A stretch of 64,000 nt of DNA from an uncultured Lachnospiraceae bacterium (GCA_902783775.1 CACZSI010000097.1:20261-84260); one strand, 5' to 3'. Positions 26,390 through 35,653 are shown, numbered from the stretch's first letter. Made by a program: numbers and translations. The notes: generated by a model from the sequence alone, not told the origin.

Positions 26390-27040
26390 TTATTTAACCA
26401 ATGAAATAATCTTATCTACCACCTCATCGATTGTCATATTAGAAGAATCCACTAATACAGCATCATCCGCCTGCTTTAATGGTGAGATTTCTCTGTGACT
26501 GTCACGATAATCTCTATCCTCAATATCCTTCTCGATCTCGTCGATATCACATTCAATATTCTTTTCAGTTAACTCTTTATATCTTCTCTCTGCTCTAGTT
26601 CTAGCACTGGCAGTTAAATAAACCTTTACCTCAGCATTAGGTAAAACTGCAGTTCCGATATCTCTTCCATCCATAACCACGTCATTTTCTGCTGCCATCT
26701 TCTTCTGAAGAGCTGTAAGAATTTCTCTAACCGGCTGATAAACTGCAATAGCAGATGTCATATTTCCGATAACTTCCTGTCTAATTTCCTCGCTGACATC
26801 CTGGCCATCTAAGTAAACTCTCTGGTTTCCATCAACATAACCTAGAGTCACTTTAACCTTTTTACACATTTCTTCTACTTTTTCCTGCTCCTGTGCTTTA
26901 ATGCCATTTCTATAGCATGCTAAAGCCATTGTGCGGTACATCGCACCTGTATCTACATAGATATACTCTAATTTCTTAGCTACAATTTTCGCTATTGTAC
27001 TTTTTCCTGCTCCTGCAGGTCCATCAATTGCTATATTCAT
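26390..27040 (-). CDS. cmk: cytidylate kinase
   Basis: 216 aa. Phosphorylates CMP and dCMP. P-loop DGPAGAGKSTIAKI near residues 5-18; VDTGAMYRTMAL near 30-41; VVMDGRDIGTAVLPNAEVK near 121-139; and the lid RYKELTE with RDYRDSHREISPLKQA near 170-190. It lies 64 bases after the baiN-like gene with no terminator seen between them, so they may share a transcript. The Shine-Dalgarno is GGAGG. Confidence 0.97.
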   Translation of the reverse strand: MNIAIDGPAGAGKSTIAKIVAKKLEYIYVDTGAMYRTMALACYRNGIKAQEQEKVEEMCKKVKVTLGYVDGNQRVYLDGQDVSEEIRQEVIGNMTSAIAVYQPVREILTALQKKMAAENDVVMDGRDIGTAVLPNAEVKVYLTASARTRAERRYKELTEKNIECDIDEIEKDIEDRDYRDSHREISPLKQADDAVLVDSSNMTIDEVVDKIISLVK

Positions 27041-27104
27041 ATTAAACCTCCAAAAAATCTCATCTTTTGTATTATATCATGATAAAAATATATTTGTTAT
27101 TTTT

Positions 27105-28331
27105 TTAATATATACTGCTTCCTGCTAAATATCCGCTACTCCAAGCTATCTGTAAATTATATCCGCCGGTCATTGCATCTAAATCAAGAACTTCCCCCAC
27201 AAAAAATAGTCCGGGAACCTTTTTAGATTCCATATTTTTTGAGTTTATTTCAGATAATTCGATTCCGCCCTTTGTTATAATTGCCTCGCTGTAACTTCTA
27301 GTGGATTTAACGTCAAACTCTAAATTTTTAACTGTATCAACTAACGTTTTTCTCTGCTCTTTAGTTATATCGTGAACCTTAGTATATGGATCAATTCCCG
27401 ATAATTCTATAACCACCGGAATTAATTTTAGCGGCAATAACTTTCCTAAAGAGTTATTAAAATTTTTATTTAGATTATCGCTAAAATCCCTAAGAATTCT
27501 AGCATCTAATTCCTTATATGAAAGAGCCGGTTTTAAATCAATGCTGCACTTTATTTTATTATTTTTAATCTTATCCACCACCTTAGTGCTGGCAGATAAA
27601 ACTAACGGTCCGCTTACGCCAAAATGAGTAAAAAGCATCTCACCGTTTTCATTGTAATACTCTGTGTTTTCATCATAAACTTTTAAGTTTACATTTCTAA
27701 GAGATAATCCCTGAAGCTGTCTGCACCAGTCCTGTTCTGTGTTAAAAGGTACCAAACTAGGATATAGTTTTGTAGTCTTAATATCAAAGTTTTTAGCGAT
27801 TTTATAGCCATCGCCTGTGGAGCCTGTAGATGGATAAGCCAGTCCACCTGTGGCGATTATGCAATAATCTCCATTGTATTTTCTCTTTCTTAAATCCACT
27901 ATCTCAAATCCGCTATCAGTCTTTTCTACCGACTTAATTTCGCTATTATAGTGAACATTAACTCCTATATCAGACATCATCTTGTCTAGAGCATAGATAA
28001 TATCAGATGACTTATCACTCTTAGGAAAAGCCCTGTTTCCTCTCTCAACCTTTGTAGGCACTCCGGCACTCTCTATCATGCTAGTAACCTCATCAGGTGT
28101 TAAACTAGAATATGCGCTATATAAGAATTTACCGTTATTAGACACATTTTTAATATGATTTTCAATATCAGATGCATTGGTGTAATTGCATCTTCCTTTT
28201 CCGGTTATATAAATCTTTTTTCCGGACTTTTCATTTTTATCAAATATATGGACTTCATTGCCATTATATGCAGCGGCAATGGCAGCCATCATCCCCGATG
28301 CGCCACAACCTATTATTAAAACCTTACTCAT
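27105..28331 (-). CDS. BaiN/YhiN-family (HI0933-like) flavoprotein oxidoreductase
   Basis: 408 aa. FAD-binding Rossmann motif VLIIGCGASGMMAAIAAA at residues 4-21, the family motif SGKKIYITGKGRCNYTN near 37-53, a GLAYPSTGSTGDGYKIA segment near 157-173 and the C-terminal FFVGEVLDLDAMTGGYNLQIAWSSG. The family is large; one member, BaiN of Clostridium scindens, takes part in bile acid dehydroxylation, but most act on unknown substrates. Nothing here (no bai genes nearby) supports bile acid metabolism. It precedes cmk. Confidence 0.88.
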   Translation of the reverse strand: MSKVLIIGCGASGMMAAIAAAYNGNEVHIFDKNEKSGKKIYITGKGRCNYTNASDIENHIKNVSNNGKFLYSAYSSLTPDEVTSMIESAGVPTKVERGNRAFPKSDKSSDIIYALDKMMSDIGVNVHYNSEIKSVEKTDSGFEIVDLRKRKYNGDYCIIATGGLAYPSTGSTGDGYKIAKNFDIKTTKLYPSLVPFNTEQDWCRQLQGLSLRNVNLKVYDENTEYYNENGEMLFTHFGVSGPLVLSASTKVVDKIKNNKIKCSIDLKPALSYKELDARILRDFSDNLNKNFNNSLGKLLPLKLIPVVIELSGIDPYTKVHDITKEQRKTLVDTVKNLEFDVKSTRSYSEAIITKGGIELSEINSKNMESKKVPGLFFVGEVLDLDAMTGGYNLQIAWSSGYLAGSSIY

Positions 28332-28356
28332 TTTTTCTCCAATTTAATCAAACATT

Positions 28357-28386
28357 AAAATAGGCCGTCATAAGACAGCCTATTTT
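28357..28386 (-). terminator. terminator of the decarboxylase operon
   Basis: A 13-bp stem (28357-28369 with 28374-28386) with one wobble pair and a 4-base loop begins shortly after the oadA-like stop. Followed on the minus strand by AATGTTTG, so the T-run is mostly in the stem end (TATTTT). Confidence 0.72.
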
Positions 28387-28390
28387 TATC

Positions 28391-29797
28391 TTATGCTGGA
28401 TAAGCACCATTGTCCTTATCTGCAATACTGTTATCTACTTTCTTCTGCTGAGCATCTCTGTACTCAAAGAAGTCTTTTGCTACCTGTGGGAACAATGCAT
28501 ATGTTAATACATCTTCATCCTGCTGTTTCCACTGTGCACATTCTTTTTCGAATTTCTCAAGTGATGGCTCGATTAAATCTGCTGGTCTGCATGTAATTCT
28601 CTCTTCATCGCCGATACACTTCTTAACCACTTCCTCATTCATAGGCTTAACAGTCTGCCCGTATTTACCTAAAACAAGGTCTTTAGCCTGCTGGTTAACC
28701 ATCTTATATCTCTCACCTAAAACAACGTTTAAAACAGCCTGTGTTCCAACAATCTGGCTAGATGGTGTAACTAGAGGTGGCTCACCAAAGTCTTTTCTAA
28801 CTCTAGGTACTTCAGCTAATACCTCTTCAAACTTATCATCAGCATTCATTTCGTGAAGCTGTGATACTAGGTTTGAAAGCATTCCACCAGGAACCTGATA
28901 TAAAAGTGTATTAATATCAACACCTAATACCTTAGTGCTCATTAATCCATTCTCGATACATTCCTCTCTGTATGGCTGGAAGTAATCTGCGATTTCCTTT
29001 AATGCCTTCTGATCTAATCCTGTATCGTACTCTGTTCCCTTAAATGTCTCAACCATAACCTCTGTAGCTGGCTGTGATGTTCCTAATGCGAATGGTGAAA
29101 TTGCTGTGTCAATAATATCACATCCTGCCTCTACAGCCTTAAGATATGTCATTGAAGCAACACCTGATGTGTAGTGAGTATGAAGCTCGATAGGAAGCTC
29201 TGTTCCCTCTTTAAGAACTGTAACTAACTCTTTAGCAGCATATGGTGTTAATAATCCAGCCATATCCTTGATACATAAAGAGTCTGCACCCATCTCCTCA
29301 ATTCTTCTAGCTGTATCTTTCCAATAATCTAATGTATAAGCATCTCCTAAAGTGTATGAAAGGGCTACCTGAGCATGTCCTTTTTCCTTATTTGAAGCTT
29401 TTACAGCAGTTTCTAAGTTTCTTAAATCATTTAAGCAGTCAAAGATTCTAATGATGTCAATACCATTAGCTAATGACTTCTGAACGAAATATTCTACTAC
29501 GTCATCTGAGTAATGACTATATCCTAAAATATTCTGTCCTCTGAAAAGCATCTGAAGCTTAGTGTTCTTAAATCCATCTCTGATTTTTCTTAATCTCTCC
29601 CATGGATCTTCCTTTAAGAATCTAAGTGATGCATCGAATGTAGCTCCACCCCAGCACTCTACAGCGTGATATCCTACTTTATCCATTGTCTCAATAATAG
29701 GAAGCATCTTTTCTGTAGGCATTCTAGTAGCAATAAGTGACTGATGGGCATCTCTTAATATTGTTTCGGTAATTTTTACCGGTCTTTTTTCTGCCAT
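28391..29797 (-). CDS. oadA: oxaloacetate decarboxylase alpha / pyruvate carboxylase subunit B (5S-like carboxyltransferase)
   Basis: 468 aa. DRE-TIM carboxyltransferase moving CO2 between oxaloacetate/pyruvate and biotin. ILRDAHQSLIATRM near residues 13-26, the lysine motif SLCIKDMAGLLTP and the metal motif ELHTHYTSGVASM are intact. It ends near residue 468 without the biotinyl domain of classical OadA; the biotin carrier is a separate gene at 30985. Last gene of a five-gene operon after oadB, followed by a terminator. Confidence 0.92.
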   Translation of the reverse strand: MAEKRPVKITETILRDAHQSLIATRMPTEKMLPIIETMDKVGYHAVECWGGATFDASLRFLKEDPWERLRKIRDGFKNTKLQMLFRGQNILGYSHYSDDVVEYFVQKSLANGIDIIRIFDCLNDLRNLETAVKASNKEKGHAQVALSYTLGDAYTLDYWKDTARRIEEMGADSLCIKDMAGLLTPYAAKELVTVLKEGTELPIELHTHYTSGVASMTYLKAVEAGCDIIDTAISPFALGTSQPATEVMVETFKGTEYDTGLDQKALKEIADYFQPYREECIENGLMSTKVLGVDINTLLYQVPGGMLSNLVSQLHEMNADDKFEEVLAEVPRVRKDFGEPPLVTPSSQIVGTQAVLNVVLGERYKMVNQQAKDLVLGKYGQTVKPMNEEVVKKCIGDEERITCRPADLIEPSLEKFEKECAQWKQQDEDVLTYALFPQVAKDFFEYRDAQQKKVDNSIADKDNGAYPA

Positions 29798-29820
29798 TTT
29801 ATTTCCTCCGATAATCGTTT

Positions 29821-30963
29821 TTATTTAACTCCAAAAATAGCCATAAATGTACCTGCAGCTACGGCTGTACCGATAACTCCAGCTACGTTAGGTCCCATGG
29901 CATGCATTAATAAGAAGTTTGTTGGATCAGCCTCAGAACCAACCTTCTGTGATACTCTAGCTGCCATTGGCACGGCTGATACACCAGCTGAACCAATAAG
30001 TGGGTTAACCTTACCGCCTGTTACTACCTTCATAAGCTTACCGAAGATAACACCTGCTGATGTTCCTACTGAGAAGGCAACAAGACCTAAGATTACGATC
30101 TTAATTGTATTTACATTTAAGAATGCCTCAGCACTTGTTGTAGCACCAACTGAAGTACCTAGCATAATAACTACAATATACATTAAAGCGTTTGACGCTG
30201 TATCTGATAACTGCTTAACTACACCAGACTCTCTAAATAGGTTACCTAACATAAGCATACCTACCAATGGAGCTGTTGTTGGTAAGATCATTACCACGAT
30301 AATTGTAACAACGATAGGGAATAAAATTTTCTCTAATTTTGTTACCGGTCTTAACTGTTCCATCTTAATTTTTCTCTCAGCCTCAGTTGTTAACAACTTC
30401 ATAAATGGTGGCTGAATAATTGGAACTAATGACATGTATGAATAAGCAGCAACTGCAATTGGTCCAAGTAGGGCTGTCTGCTGTAACTTACCTGCCAAGA
30501 AAATTGATGTAGGTCCGTCGGCACCACCGATAATTGAGATGGCTGCGGCAGCCTCACCGTTAAATCCTAGGAATATGGCTAAGAAATATGCACCATAAAT
30601 TCCGAACTGTGCTGCAGCTCCTAATAAGAAGCTCTTAGGGTTGGCAATCAATGGACCGAAGTCTGTCATAGCGCCGACACCCATAAATATTAGTGATGGT
30701 AAAATACTCCACTCATCTAATTGATAAAAATAATATAATAATCCACCAGAACCGCCATTAACTGGTTCAGCAATTATATCAGGATACATATTAACCAAAA
30801 GCATACCAAATGCAATTGGGATAAGTAGCAATGGCTCATATCCTCTTCTTATGGCAAGGTATAAGAAACCACATGCCACAATAATCATTATATAATTACC
30901 TACTGAAAGATTCATAAATGCAGTCTGATCAACCAGATTATTTAATGTTTCCAGTATGTTCAT
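29821..30963 (-). CDS. oadB: sodium-translocating decarboxylase beta subunit
   Basis: 380 aa integral membrane protein of the OadB/GcdB/MmdB family, which decarboxylates carboxybiotin and pumps Na+ outward. About nine to eleven hydrophobic segments. Conserved segments are FMGVGAMTDFGPLIANPKS near 95, ISIIGGADGPTSIFLAGKL near 141 with the key Asp, GSAGVSAVPMAARVSQK near 327 and the C-terminal LLMHAMGPNVAGVIGTAVAAG. It lies between the biotin carrier and the alpha subunit. Confidence 0.95.
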   Translation of the reverse strand: MNILETLNNLVDQTAFMNLSVGNYIMIIVACGFLYLAIRRGYEPLLLIPIAFGMLLVNMYPDIIAEPVNGGSGGLLYYFYQLDEWSILPSLIFMGVGAMTDFGPLIANPKSFLLGAAAQFGIYGAYFLAIFLGFNGEAAAAISIIGGADGPTSIFLAGKLQQTALLGPIAVAAYSYMSLVPIIQPPFMKLLTTEAERKIKMEQLRPVTKLEKILFPIVVTIIVVMILPTTAPLVGMLMLGNLFRESGVVKQLSDTASNALMYIVVIMLGTSVGATTSAEAFLNVNTIKIVILGLVAFSVGTSAGVIFGKLMKVVTGGKVNPLIGSAGVSAVPMAARVSQKVGSEADPTNFLLMHAMGPNVAGVIGTAVAAGTFMAIFGVK

Positions 30964-30984
30964 AACTAACCTCCGAAATTATGT

Positions 30985-31365
30985 TTAGTTCATTGTAGCT
31001 AATACTGCACCTGAATCAAACTCTTCTCCTACACCAAACTCGATGCTGGCAACTACTCCATCCTGAGGAGCAACTACGCTGTTTTCCATCTTCATTGCCT
31101 CAAATACCACAATAGTATCACCCTTGCTTACCTGAGTTCCCTCAGAAGCTGAAATTGATAAAACCTTACCTGGCATTGGCGCTGAAATTTTAACTGAACC
31201 TGCACCCTGGCTAGCTGGTTTCTCAGCTACAGGAGCTGTTCCCTTGTTAGGAGCCTGAGGTGCTGCTGCTTTAACTGGCGCACTAACACTAGCTCCAGAT
31301 GTATTCTCTTCAACTGTAACATCGTATACATTTCCATTTACAGTAATTGTATAATTCTTCATCAA
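30985..31365 (-). CDS. biotin carboxyl carrier subunit of the sodium pump decarboxylase
   Basis: 126 aa. N-terminal KNYTITVNGNVYDVTVEE, a flexible Ala/Pro linker at about residues 25-55, then a biotinyl domain with VVFEAMKMENSVVAP; the biotinylated Lys is in EAMKM near residue 92. Corresponds to the 1.3S subunit of transcarboxylase or MmdC/GcdC. It is the only biotin carrier in the operon, so it probably serves both carboxyltransferases. The Shine-Dalgarno is AGGAGG. The start could be M1 or M2; M2 is as likely. Confidence 0.92.
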   Translation of the reverse strand: MMKNYTITVNGNVYDVTVEENTSGASVSAPVKAAAPQAPNKGTAPVAEKPASQGAGSVKISAPMPGKVLSISASEGTQVSKGDTIVVFEAMKMENSVVAPQDGVVASIEFGVGEEFDSGAVLATMN

Positions 31366-31374
31366 TATTTCCTC

Positions 31375-32133
31375 CTAAAATCTTCTCTTTATTGAGCGCA
31401 CTACAAACGCATCTGTAGTAGTATTATTTTCCATTGCAATAGCTGCAGCAATTACTGCTATCAGCTCAGTGTCATCTGTAACAGCAACACTTTCAGTTGC
31501 CGGTGCTTCCTCCACCTTTTCTGCTTTAGTTTCTGTAATCTTCTTATCTTTCTTCTTAAATGCATTCTGCATCTTAGGAATAAATCCAAATAATGAAATA
31601 ATACATGAAATAAAGATAAGAACTATGAATACTGTTCCCATACCTAAAAGTGTATTGTATGCAGCCTCAACTAATTTTTCCTTAGTTGTTAACTTAGCCA
31701 CATATCCTACACCTAAAAGTGTCATCTTATTATCATTTTCTAAATCTCTCTTAAATGATGCGGTAATTTCCACTGGCTTCTTACCTTCTTCGAAACGTCC
31801 AGTGACAACCACCATAATTTCTCCATTTGCAATAGAGAACTTATAGTTTTTATCCTTAACGCCTTTAAGAGCTACAGGTGTAGCTTTACCACATTTCTTT
31901 GTGATTTTTGATAATGCCTTTTTAGCATTCTTATCTACATCATCTGCCACTGCAATCTTACTTACAGGTAATTCTTTAATCTCTGAGACATCTTTCTTAG
32001 AGTTTAGCACTACCTCTTCGTTAATTGCCTTAATAAGCTCTTTTTTATCGTATGAATCTTTTTTATCACCCTTGCAGGCAGTCATCATTAAAGCGAGACA
32101 GAAAAGAAGACCTATTATTCTAATTTTCTTCAT
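31375..32133 (-). CDS. OadG-type gamma subunit with a lipoprotein N-terminal domain
   Basis: 252 aa. Signal peptide with a lipobox (LFCLALMMTAC, Cys near residue 20). Residues 21-150 form a domain I do not recognise (KKAVALKG...NYKFSIANGEIMVVVTGRF region). Then comes the OadG-like core: one membrane helix (LLGMGTVFIVLIFISCIISLFGF) followed by a cytoplasmic Lys-rich linker and the C-terminal DTELIAVIAAAIAMEN. OadG anchors the decarboxylase to OadB. Usual OadG is about 80-120 aa, so the secreted lipid-anchored part is an added feature. It lies between the 12S-like gene and the biotin carrier. Confidence 0.82.
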   Translation of the reverse strand: MKKIRIIGLLFCLALMMTACKGDKKDSYDKKELIKAINEEVVLNSKKDVSEIKELPVSKIAVADDVDKNAKKALSKITKKCGKATPVALKGVKDKNYKFSIANGEIMVVVTGRFEEGKKPVEITASFKRDLENDNKMTLLGVGYVAKLTTKEKLVEAAYNTLLGMGTVFIVLIFISCIISLFGFIPKMQNAFKKKDKKITETKAEKVEEAPATESVAVTDDTELIAVIAAAIAMENNTTTDAFVVRSIKRRF

Positions 32134-32155
32134 ATTTCTCTCCTATATAAGTTGC

Positions 32156-33604
32156 TTAAACAGTTCCGTGTTTCTTAGATGGTCTATCCTCTAATTTAGT
32201 GTAGAGCATCTCGAAAGCTGCGATAAGATATTTTCTAGTATCTTCCGGATTAATTACAGAATCAACATATCCTCTAGCTGCTGCAGCTTCAATGCTGTTC
32301 TGGTTTTCATTGTACTCAGCTGTCTTTTCGGCAATTAAATCTGCTGCATTATCAGCGCTCTCTAACTCGCTAGCGTAGATAATCTTAACTGCTAAGCCTG
32401 CCTCCATAATACCAATCTTAGCCTGAGGCCATGCATATACAATATCAGCCCCTGTAGACTTACTATTCATAACAACTGATGAGCTTCCCATAGCATCCTT
32501 AACAATAAGGTTAACCTTAGGTACTGATGCATTAGAAAAAGCATATACTAACTTAGAATAATTCTTAACACCTAAAACTTCCTCATCCATTGATGTAGCA
32601 AATCCATCAACATTAGTTAATGTTAACACCGGAATGTTAAATGAATCACAGAAGTCTACGAACTTAGCTGCTTTCTCACATCCCTTAGATGTCAGTTTAT
32701 TTTCAAATGAAGCTACCTCATTAGCATCCTCATCATAAATCTTAGTTCTGTTAGCCACAGCACCAACTGTAGCACCGTTTAACTTAATAAATGCAGTAAC
32801 CATTTCAGGCGCATAGTCTTTCTTAGTTTCCATAATAAATCCATTATCAGAAACTGATGCTAAAAGAATAGCTGTATCCTCTGCCATTGAGGTGGCATTA
32901 GCAATACCTCTGTTTAGATCATCTTCGCAATCTAAGAAATCTGCATCCTCGTCATTGCATCCAGGTAATACTGAAAATAAATCTCTGATACCTGCATAAA
33001 TTTCATCAGCATTTCCCTTAAATGAAACATTTCCTGTAACTTCACTCTGGAATGCTGCACTCTTAGTCTCATCTGACTTGTTATCATCTATAGTATTTGG
33101 TGCATTTAAGAATAAAGATGCCTTATCAGCCTCCATAAATACGAAATCTGATAATCCGGCTACGATACTTAAACCGCCACCGCAATTTCCAAATACTGCT
33201 GTAATCATAGGAATAACTCCTGAAGCAACAGACTGCTTAGCATAAATTTTTCCAAATGCTCCTAATCCGTCCACTGACTCCTGAAGTCTTAATCCTGTAC
33301 TATCTACAATACCAATAACAGGCGCTCCCATTTTAAGAGCTAGGTTATATAAATGTACAATCTTCTTAGCATGCATCTCACCTACTGATCCGCCTAAAAC
33401 TTCCGGATCCTGGCTGTATACATAAACAAGGCTGTCATTTATCAAACCATAACCTGTAACCACACCATCTGATGGAGTGTCCTTAGTTTTAATGTTAAAA
33501 TCTGTAGTTCTGGCTTTAACACCTGCACCGATTTCAACAAAGCTGTTGTCGTCTAGAAGATTCTCAATCCTCTGTCTGGCAATAACTTGATTTGATGTGC
33601 CCAT
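32156..33604 (-). CDS. acyl-CoA carboxyltransferase, MmdA/PccB type (12S-like)
   Basis: 482 aa. Crotonase-fold carboxyltransferase that moves carboxyl between a CoA ester (methylmalonyl-CoA or a relative) and biotin. Recognisable are VVTGYGLINDSLVYVYSQDPEVLGGSVGEMHAKKI-type core (landmarks GGSVGEMHAKK and IVDSTGLRLQESV), then FGNCGGGLSIVAGLSDF and DAMGSSSVVMNSK. It is somewhat shorter than the usual 510-520 aa. First gene of the operon with OadG, biotin carrier, OadB and OadA types. The exact CoA substrate cannot be read from the sequence. Confidence 0.88.
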   Translation of the reverse strand: MGTSNQVIARQRIENLLDDNSFVEIGAGVKARTTDFNIKTKDTPSDGVVTGYGLINDSLVYVYSQDPEVLGGSVGEMHAKKIVHLYNLALKMGAPVIGIVDSTGLRLQESVDGLGAFGKIYAKQSVASGVIPMITAVFGNCGGGLSIVAGLSDFVFMEADKASLFLNAPNTIDDNKSDETKSAAFQSEVTGNVSFKGNADEIYAGIRDLFSVLPGCNDEDADFLDCEDDLNRGIANATSMAEDTAILLASVSDNGFIMETKKDYAPEMVTAFIKLNGATVGAVANRTKIYDEDANEVASFENKLTSKGCEKAAKFVDFCDSFNIPVLTLTNVDGFATSMDEEVLGVKNYSKLVYAFSNASVPKVNLIVKDAMGSSSVVMNSKSTGADIVYAWPQAKIGIMEAGLAVKIIYASELESADNAADLIAEKTAEYNENQNSIEAAAARGYVDSVINPEDTRKYLIAAFEMLYTKLEDRPSKKHGTV

Positions 33605-33634
33605 AATAGTCCTCCAATTAATAATATATTTTTC

Positions 33635-33648
33635 AAGGCATGCGCCTT
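33635..33648 (-). other. small hairpin at the predicted 5' end of the decarboxylase mRNA
   Basis: AAGGC-GCAT-GCCTT, a 5-bp stem with a 4-base loop. It lies about where the promoter at 33653-33681 should start transcription, so the mRNA may begin with this hairpin. It may protect the 5' end. Confidence 0.4.
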
Positions 33649-33652
33649 TTCT

Positions 33653-33681
33653 AGCATAAAACTTTTAAATAAAAATATCAA
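33653..33681 (-). promoter_or_regulatory. promoter of the decarboxylase operon
   Basis: TTGATA (33676-33681), 17 bases, TATGCT (33653-33658) on the minus strand, about 50 bases before the first gene. Confidence 0.62.
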
Positions 33682-33743
33682 GCAATAAAAGCCTAATAAA
33701 ATTTATTTTATTAATGAATAAAAATAATAAAATTAAGTTTAAA

Positions 33744-35630
33744 TTAAGCTGTTCTAATTCTCTTCTTTAACCACTCTGAATTAATTGGCTCAAAATCCTC
33801 ATTTTCAAAGTAAACATTGTACCAAACTAAGAATGCATAGACTGTCCAAATCTTTCTGCTATTGTCAGCCTTTCCATTTCTGTGGTCTATCATTAACTTT
33901 TCTAAGTACTCTGTGTCAAAATATTTTTCTGCCACATCACTCTTTAGAGTAGCTAAAACTTTATCATAATACTTATCCTCTTTTAACCACACTCTAATAG
34001 GAACCGGGAATCCTAGTTTCTTTTTCTTAGCTGTTGCCTCAGGGATATGCTTTTTAGCTGCCATTCTAAAAGCTCTCTTAGTAGTATTCTTGTCACATCT
34101 GTATTCTATAGGCAATGTCTTAGCATATGAGAATACATTGACATCTAAAAATGGAACTCTACTCTCTAGGCAGTGTGCCATACTCATTCTGTCAGCCTTT
34201 AGAAGAATATCTCCCTGTAGCCAGAAATTAGTATCAATATACTGCATCTTAGCAATATCATTTAATCCTTCGACCTTCTGATATGTAGTAGATACAATAT
34301 CCATTGGGCTTTCCTTACTTACAGGATTCTTTAATAGCTTACTTCTTTCCTTCATTGAAAACATATTGGCATTTCCAATAAATCTTTCTTCCACTGACTT
34401 AGAGCCTCTGATAAGGAAATCTCTTCCCTTAATATCAGGCATATGACTGGCAATCGCGCCAATTCCTTTTCTTAAGAACTTAGGAAGCTTCTGATACTTA
34501 GCCAATGAATATGGCTCGTGGTAAATATTATATCCACCAAAGAATTCGTCTGCTCCCTCCCCTGATAAAACTACTTTTATCTGATTAGCTGCTAATTCAT
34601 CCACATAGTAAAGAGCTATACATGATGGATCAGCTAATGGTTCATCCATATAATACATTACAGTAGGTATTGAATCAAAATACTCATCTGAATCAATTGT
34701 CTTACTAAAGTTTTTCTTACCCTCTAGAGCTTCAACTAACCCTTCAGCATATCTGATTTCATTGTATTTACTCTGCTTATCTAAAAAGCCTACTGTAAAA
34801 GTCTTCTCTCCAGGAAATTCTGATACAACATAACTGCTGTCAACTCCTGAAGATAACAATGACCCTACCTCCACATCAGCTATCATATGTGCATTAACTG
34901 TCTCTGTAACCACATCTTCGATTTCTGAAACTGTCTGGTCTAAATTGGCACTCTCTTTAGGATAGTGCATTGGATCAAAGTATCTGTCTATTGTAAGCAT
35001 ACCTTCTTCTAATTCCATAAAATGACCTGCCGGCAATCTATAAATCCCTTTAAAGAATGTCTCCGGCAATACAGAATACTGGAAACTTAAGTATTGCTCC
35101 ATAGCCTCCACATTTAATTCCTTCTTATATTCAGGATAGTTTAGAATTACCTTTGGTTCAGATGCGAAAACTAATACATTGTTAATTTGAGCATAATAAA
35201 ACGGCTTGATTCCAAAGTGATCTCTAGCGCCGAAAGCCTTCTTATTTTTTGAGTCCCAAATAACAAAAGCAAACATTCCTCTTAACTTACTTAGCATATC
35301 TCTTCCATATTCTTCGTAAGCGTGAATTAAAACTTCTGTGTCACATTCAGTGGCAAACTCATGTCCTTTATCTATCAAATCTTTTCTTAAATCTAAATGA
35401 TTATAAATCTCGCCATTGAATACGATAGCTAACTCACCAGTCTCATTGTACATAGGCTGAGCGCCGTGATTTAGATCAATGATACTTAATCTTCTGTGTC
35501 CAATGGCAGCATCGCTATCCACATACATTCCCTCATCGTCAGGACCTCTGTGGGCCATCTTATCCATCATAGATTTAAGAATTTCTCTGCTGTTATCTAC
35601 CTTTCCAATAAATCCGCAAATACCACACAT
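33744..35630 (-). CDS. asnB: asparagine synthase (glutamine-hydrolysing)
   Basis: 628 aa. The N-terminal class II glutaminase starts at Cys2 (MCGICGFIGKVD), with HRGPDDEG near 32 and RLSIIDL near 47. The C-terminal synthetase domain has the PP-loop VGSLLSSGVDSSYVVSEF near 256-273 and LSGEGADEFFGGYNIYH near 352. Makes asparagine from aspartate, glutamine and ATP. It follows murE by 58 bases across an AT-rich inverted repeat. The Shine-Dalgarno is AAAGGAG. Some family members modify peptidoglycan (amidation), but the domain order here fits standard AsnB. Confidence 0.94.
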   Translation of the reverse strand: MCGICGFIGKVDNSREILKSMMDKMAHRGPDDEGMYVDSDAAIGHRRLSIIDLNHGAQPMYNETGELAIVFNGEIYNHLDLRKDLIDKGHEFATECDTEVLIHAYEEYGRDMLSKLRGMFAFVIWDSKNKKAFGARDHFGIKPFYYAQINNVLVFASEPKVILNYPEYKKELNVEAMEQYLSFQYSVLPETFFKGIYRLPAGHFMELEEGMLTIDRYFDPMHYPKESANLDQTVSEIEDVVTETVNAHMIADVEVGSLLSSGVDSSYVVSEFPGEKTFTVGFLDKQSKYNEIRYAEGLVEALEGKKNFSKTIDSDEYFDSIPTVMYYMDEPLADPSCIALYYVDELAANQIKVVLSGEGADEFFGGYNIYHEPYSLAKYQKLPKFLRKGIGAIASHMPDIKGRDFLIRGSKSVEERFIGNANMFSMKERSKLLKNPVSKESPMDIVSTTYQKVEGLNDIAKMQYIDTNFWLQGDILLKADRMSMAHCLESRVPFLDVNVFSYAKTLPIEYRCDKNTTKRAFRMAAKKHIPEATAKKKKLGFPVPIRVWLKEDKYYDKVLATLKSDVAEKYFDTEYLEKLMIDHRNGKADNSRKIWTVYAFLVWYNVYFENEDFEPINSEWLKKRIRTA

Positions 35631-35653
35631 ACCTTTTTCTCCTTTTCTTTATC

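Noticed and set aside
27105-28331. Bile acid dehydroxylation gene baiN
   Set aside because: The family is broad and no other bai gene is nearby; only the flavoprotein family call is kept.
29897-30415. 172-codon plus-strand frame opposite oadB
   Set aside because: It is antisense to the strongly conserved oadB, with no Shine-Dalgarno or family resemblance; a by-product of codon bias.
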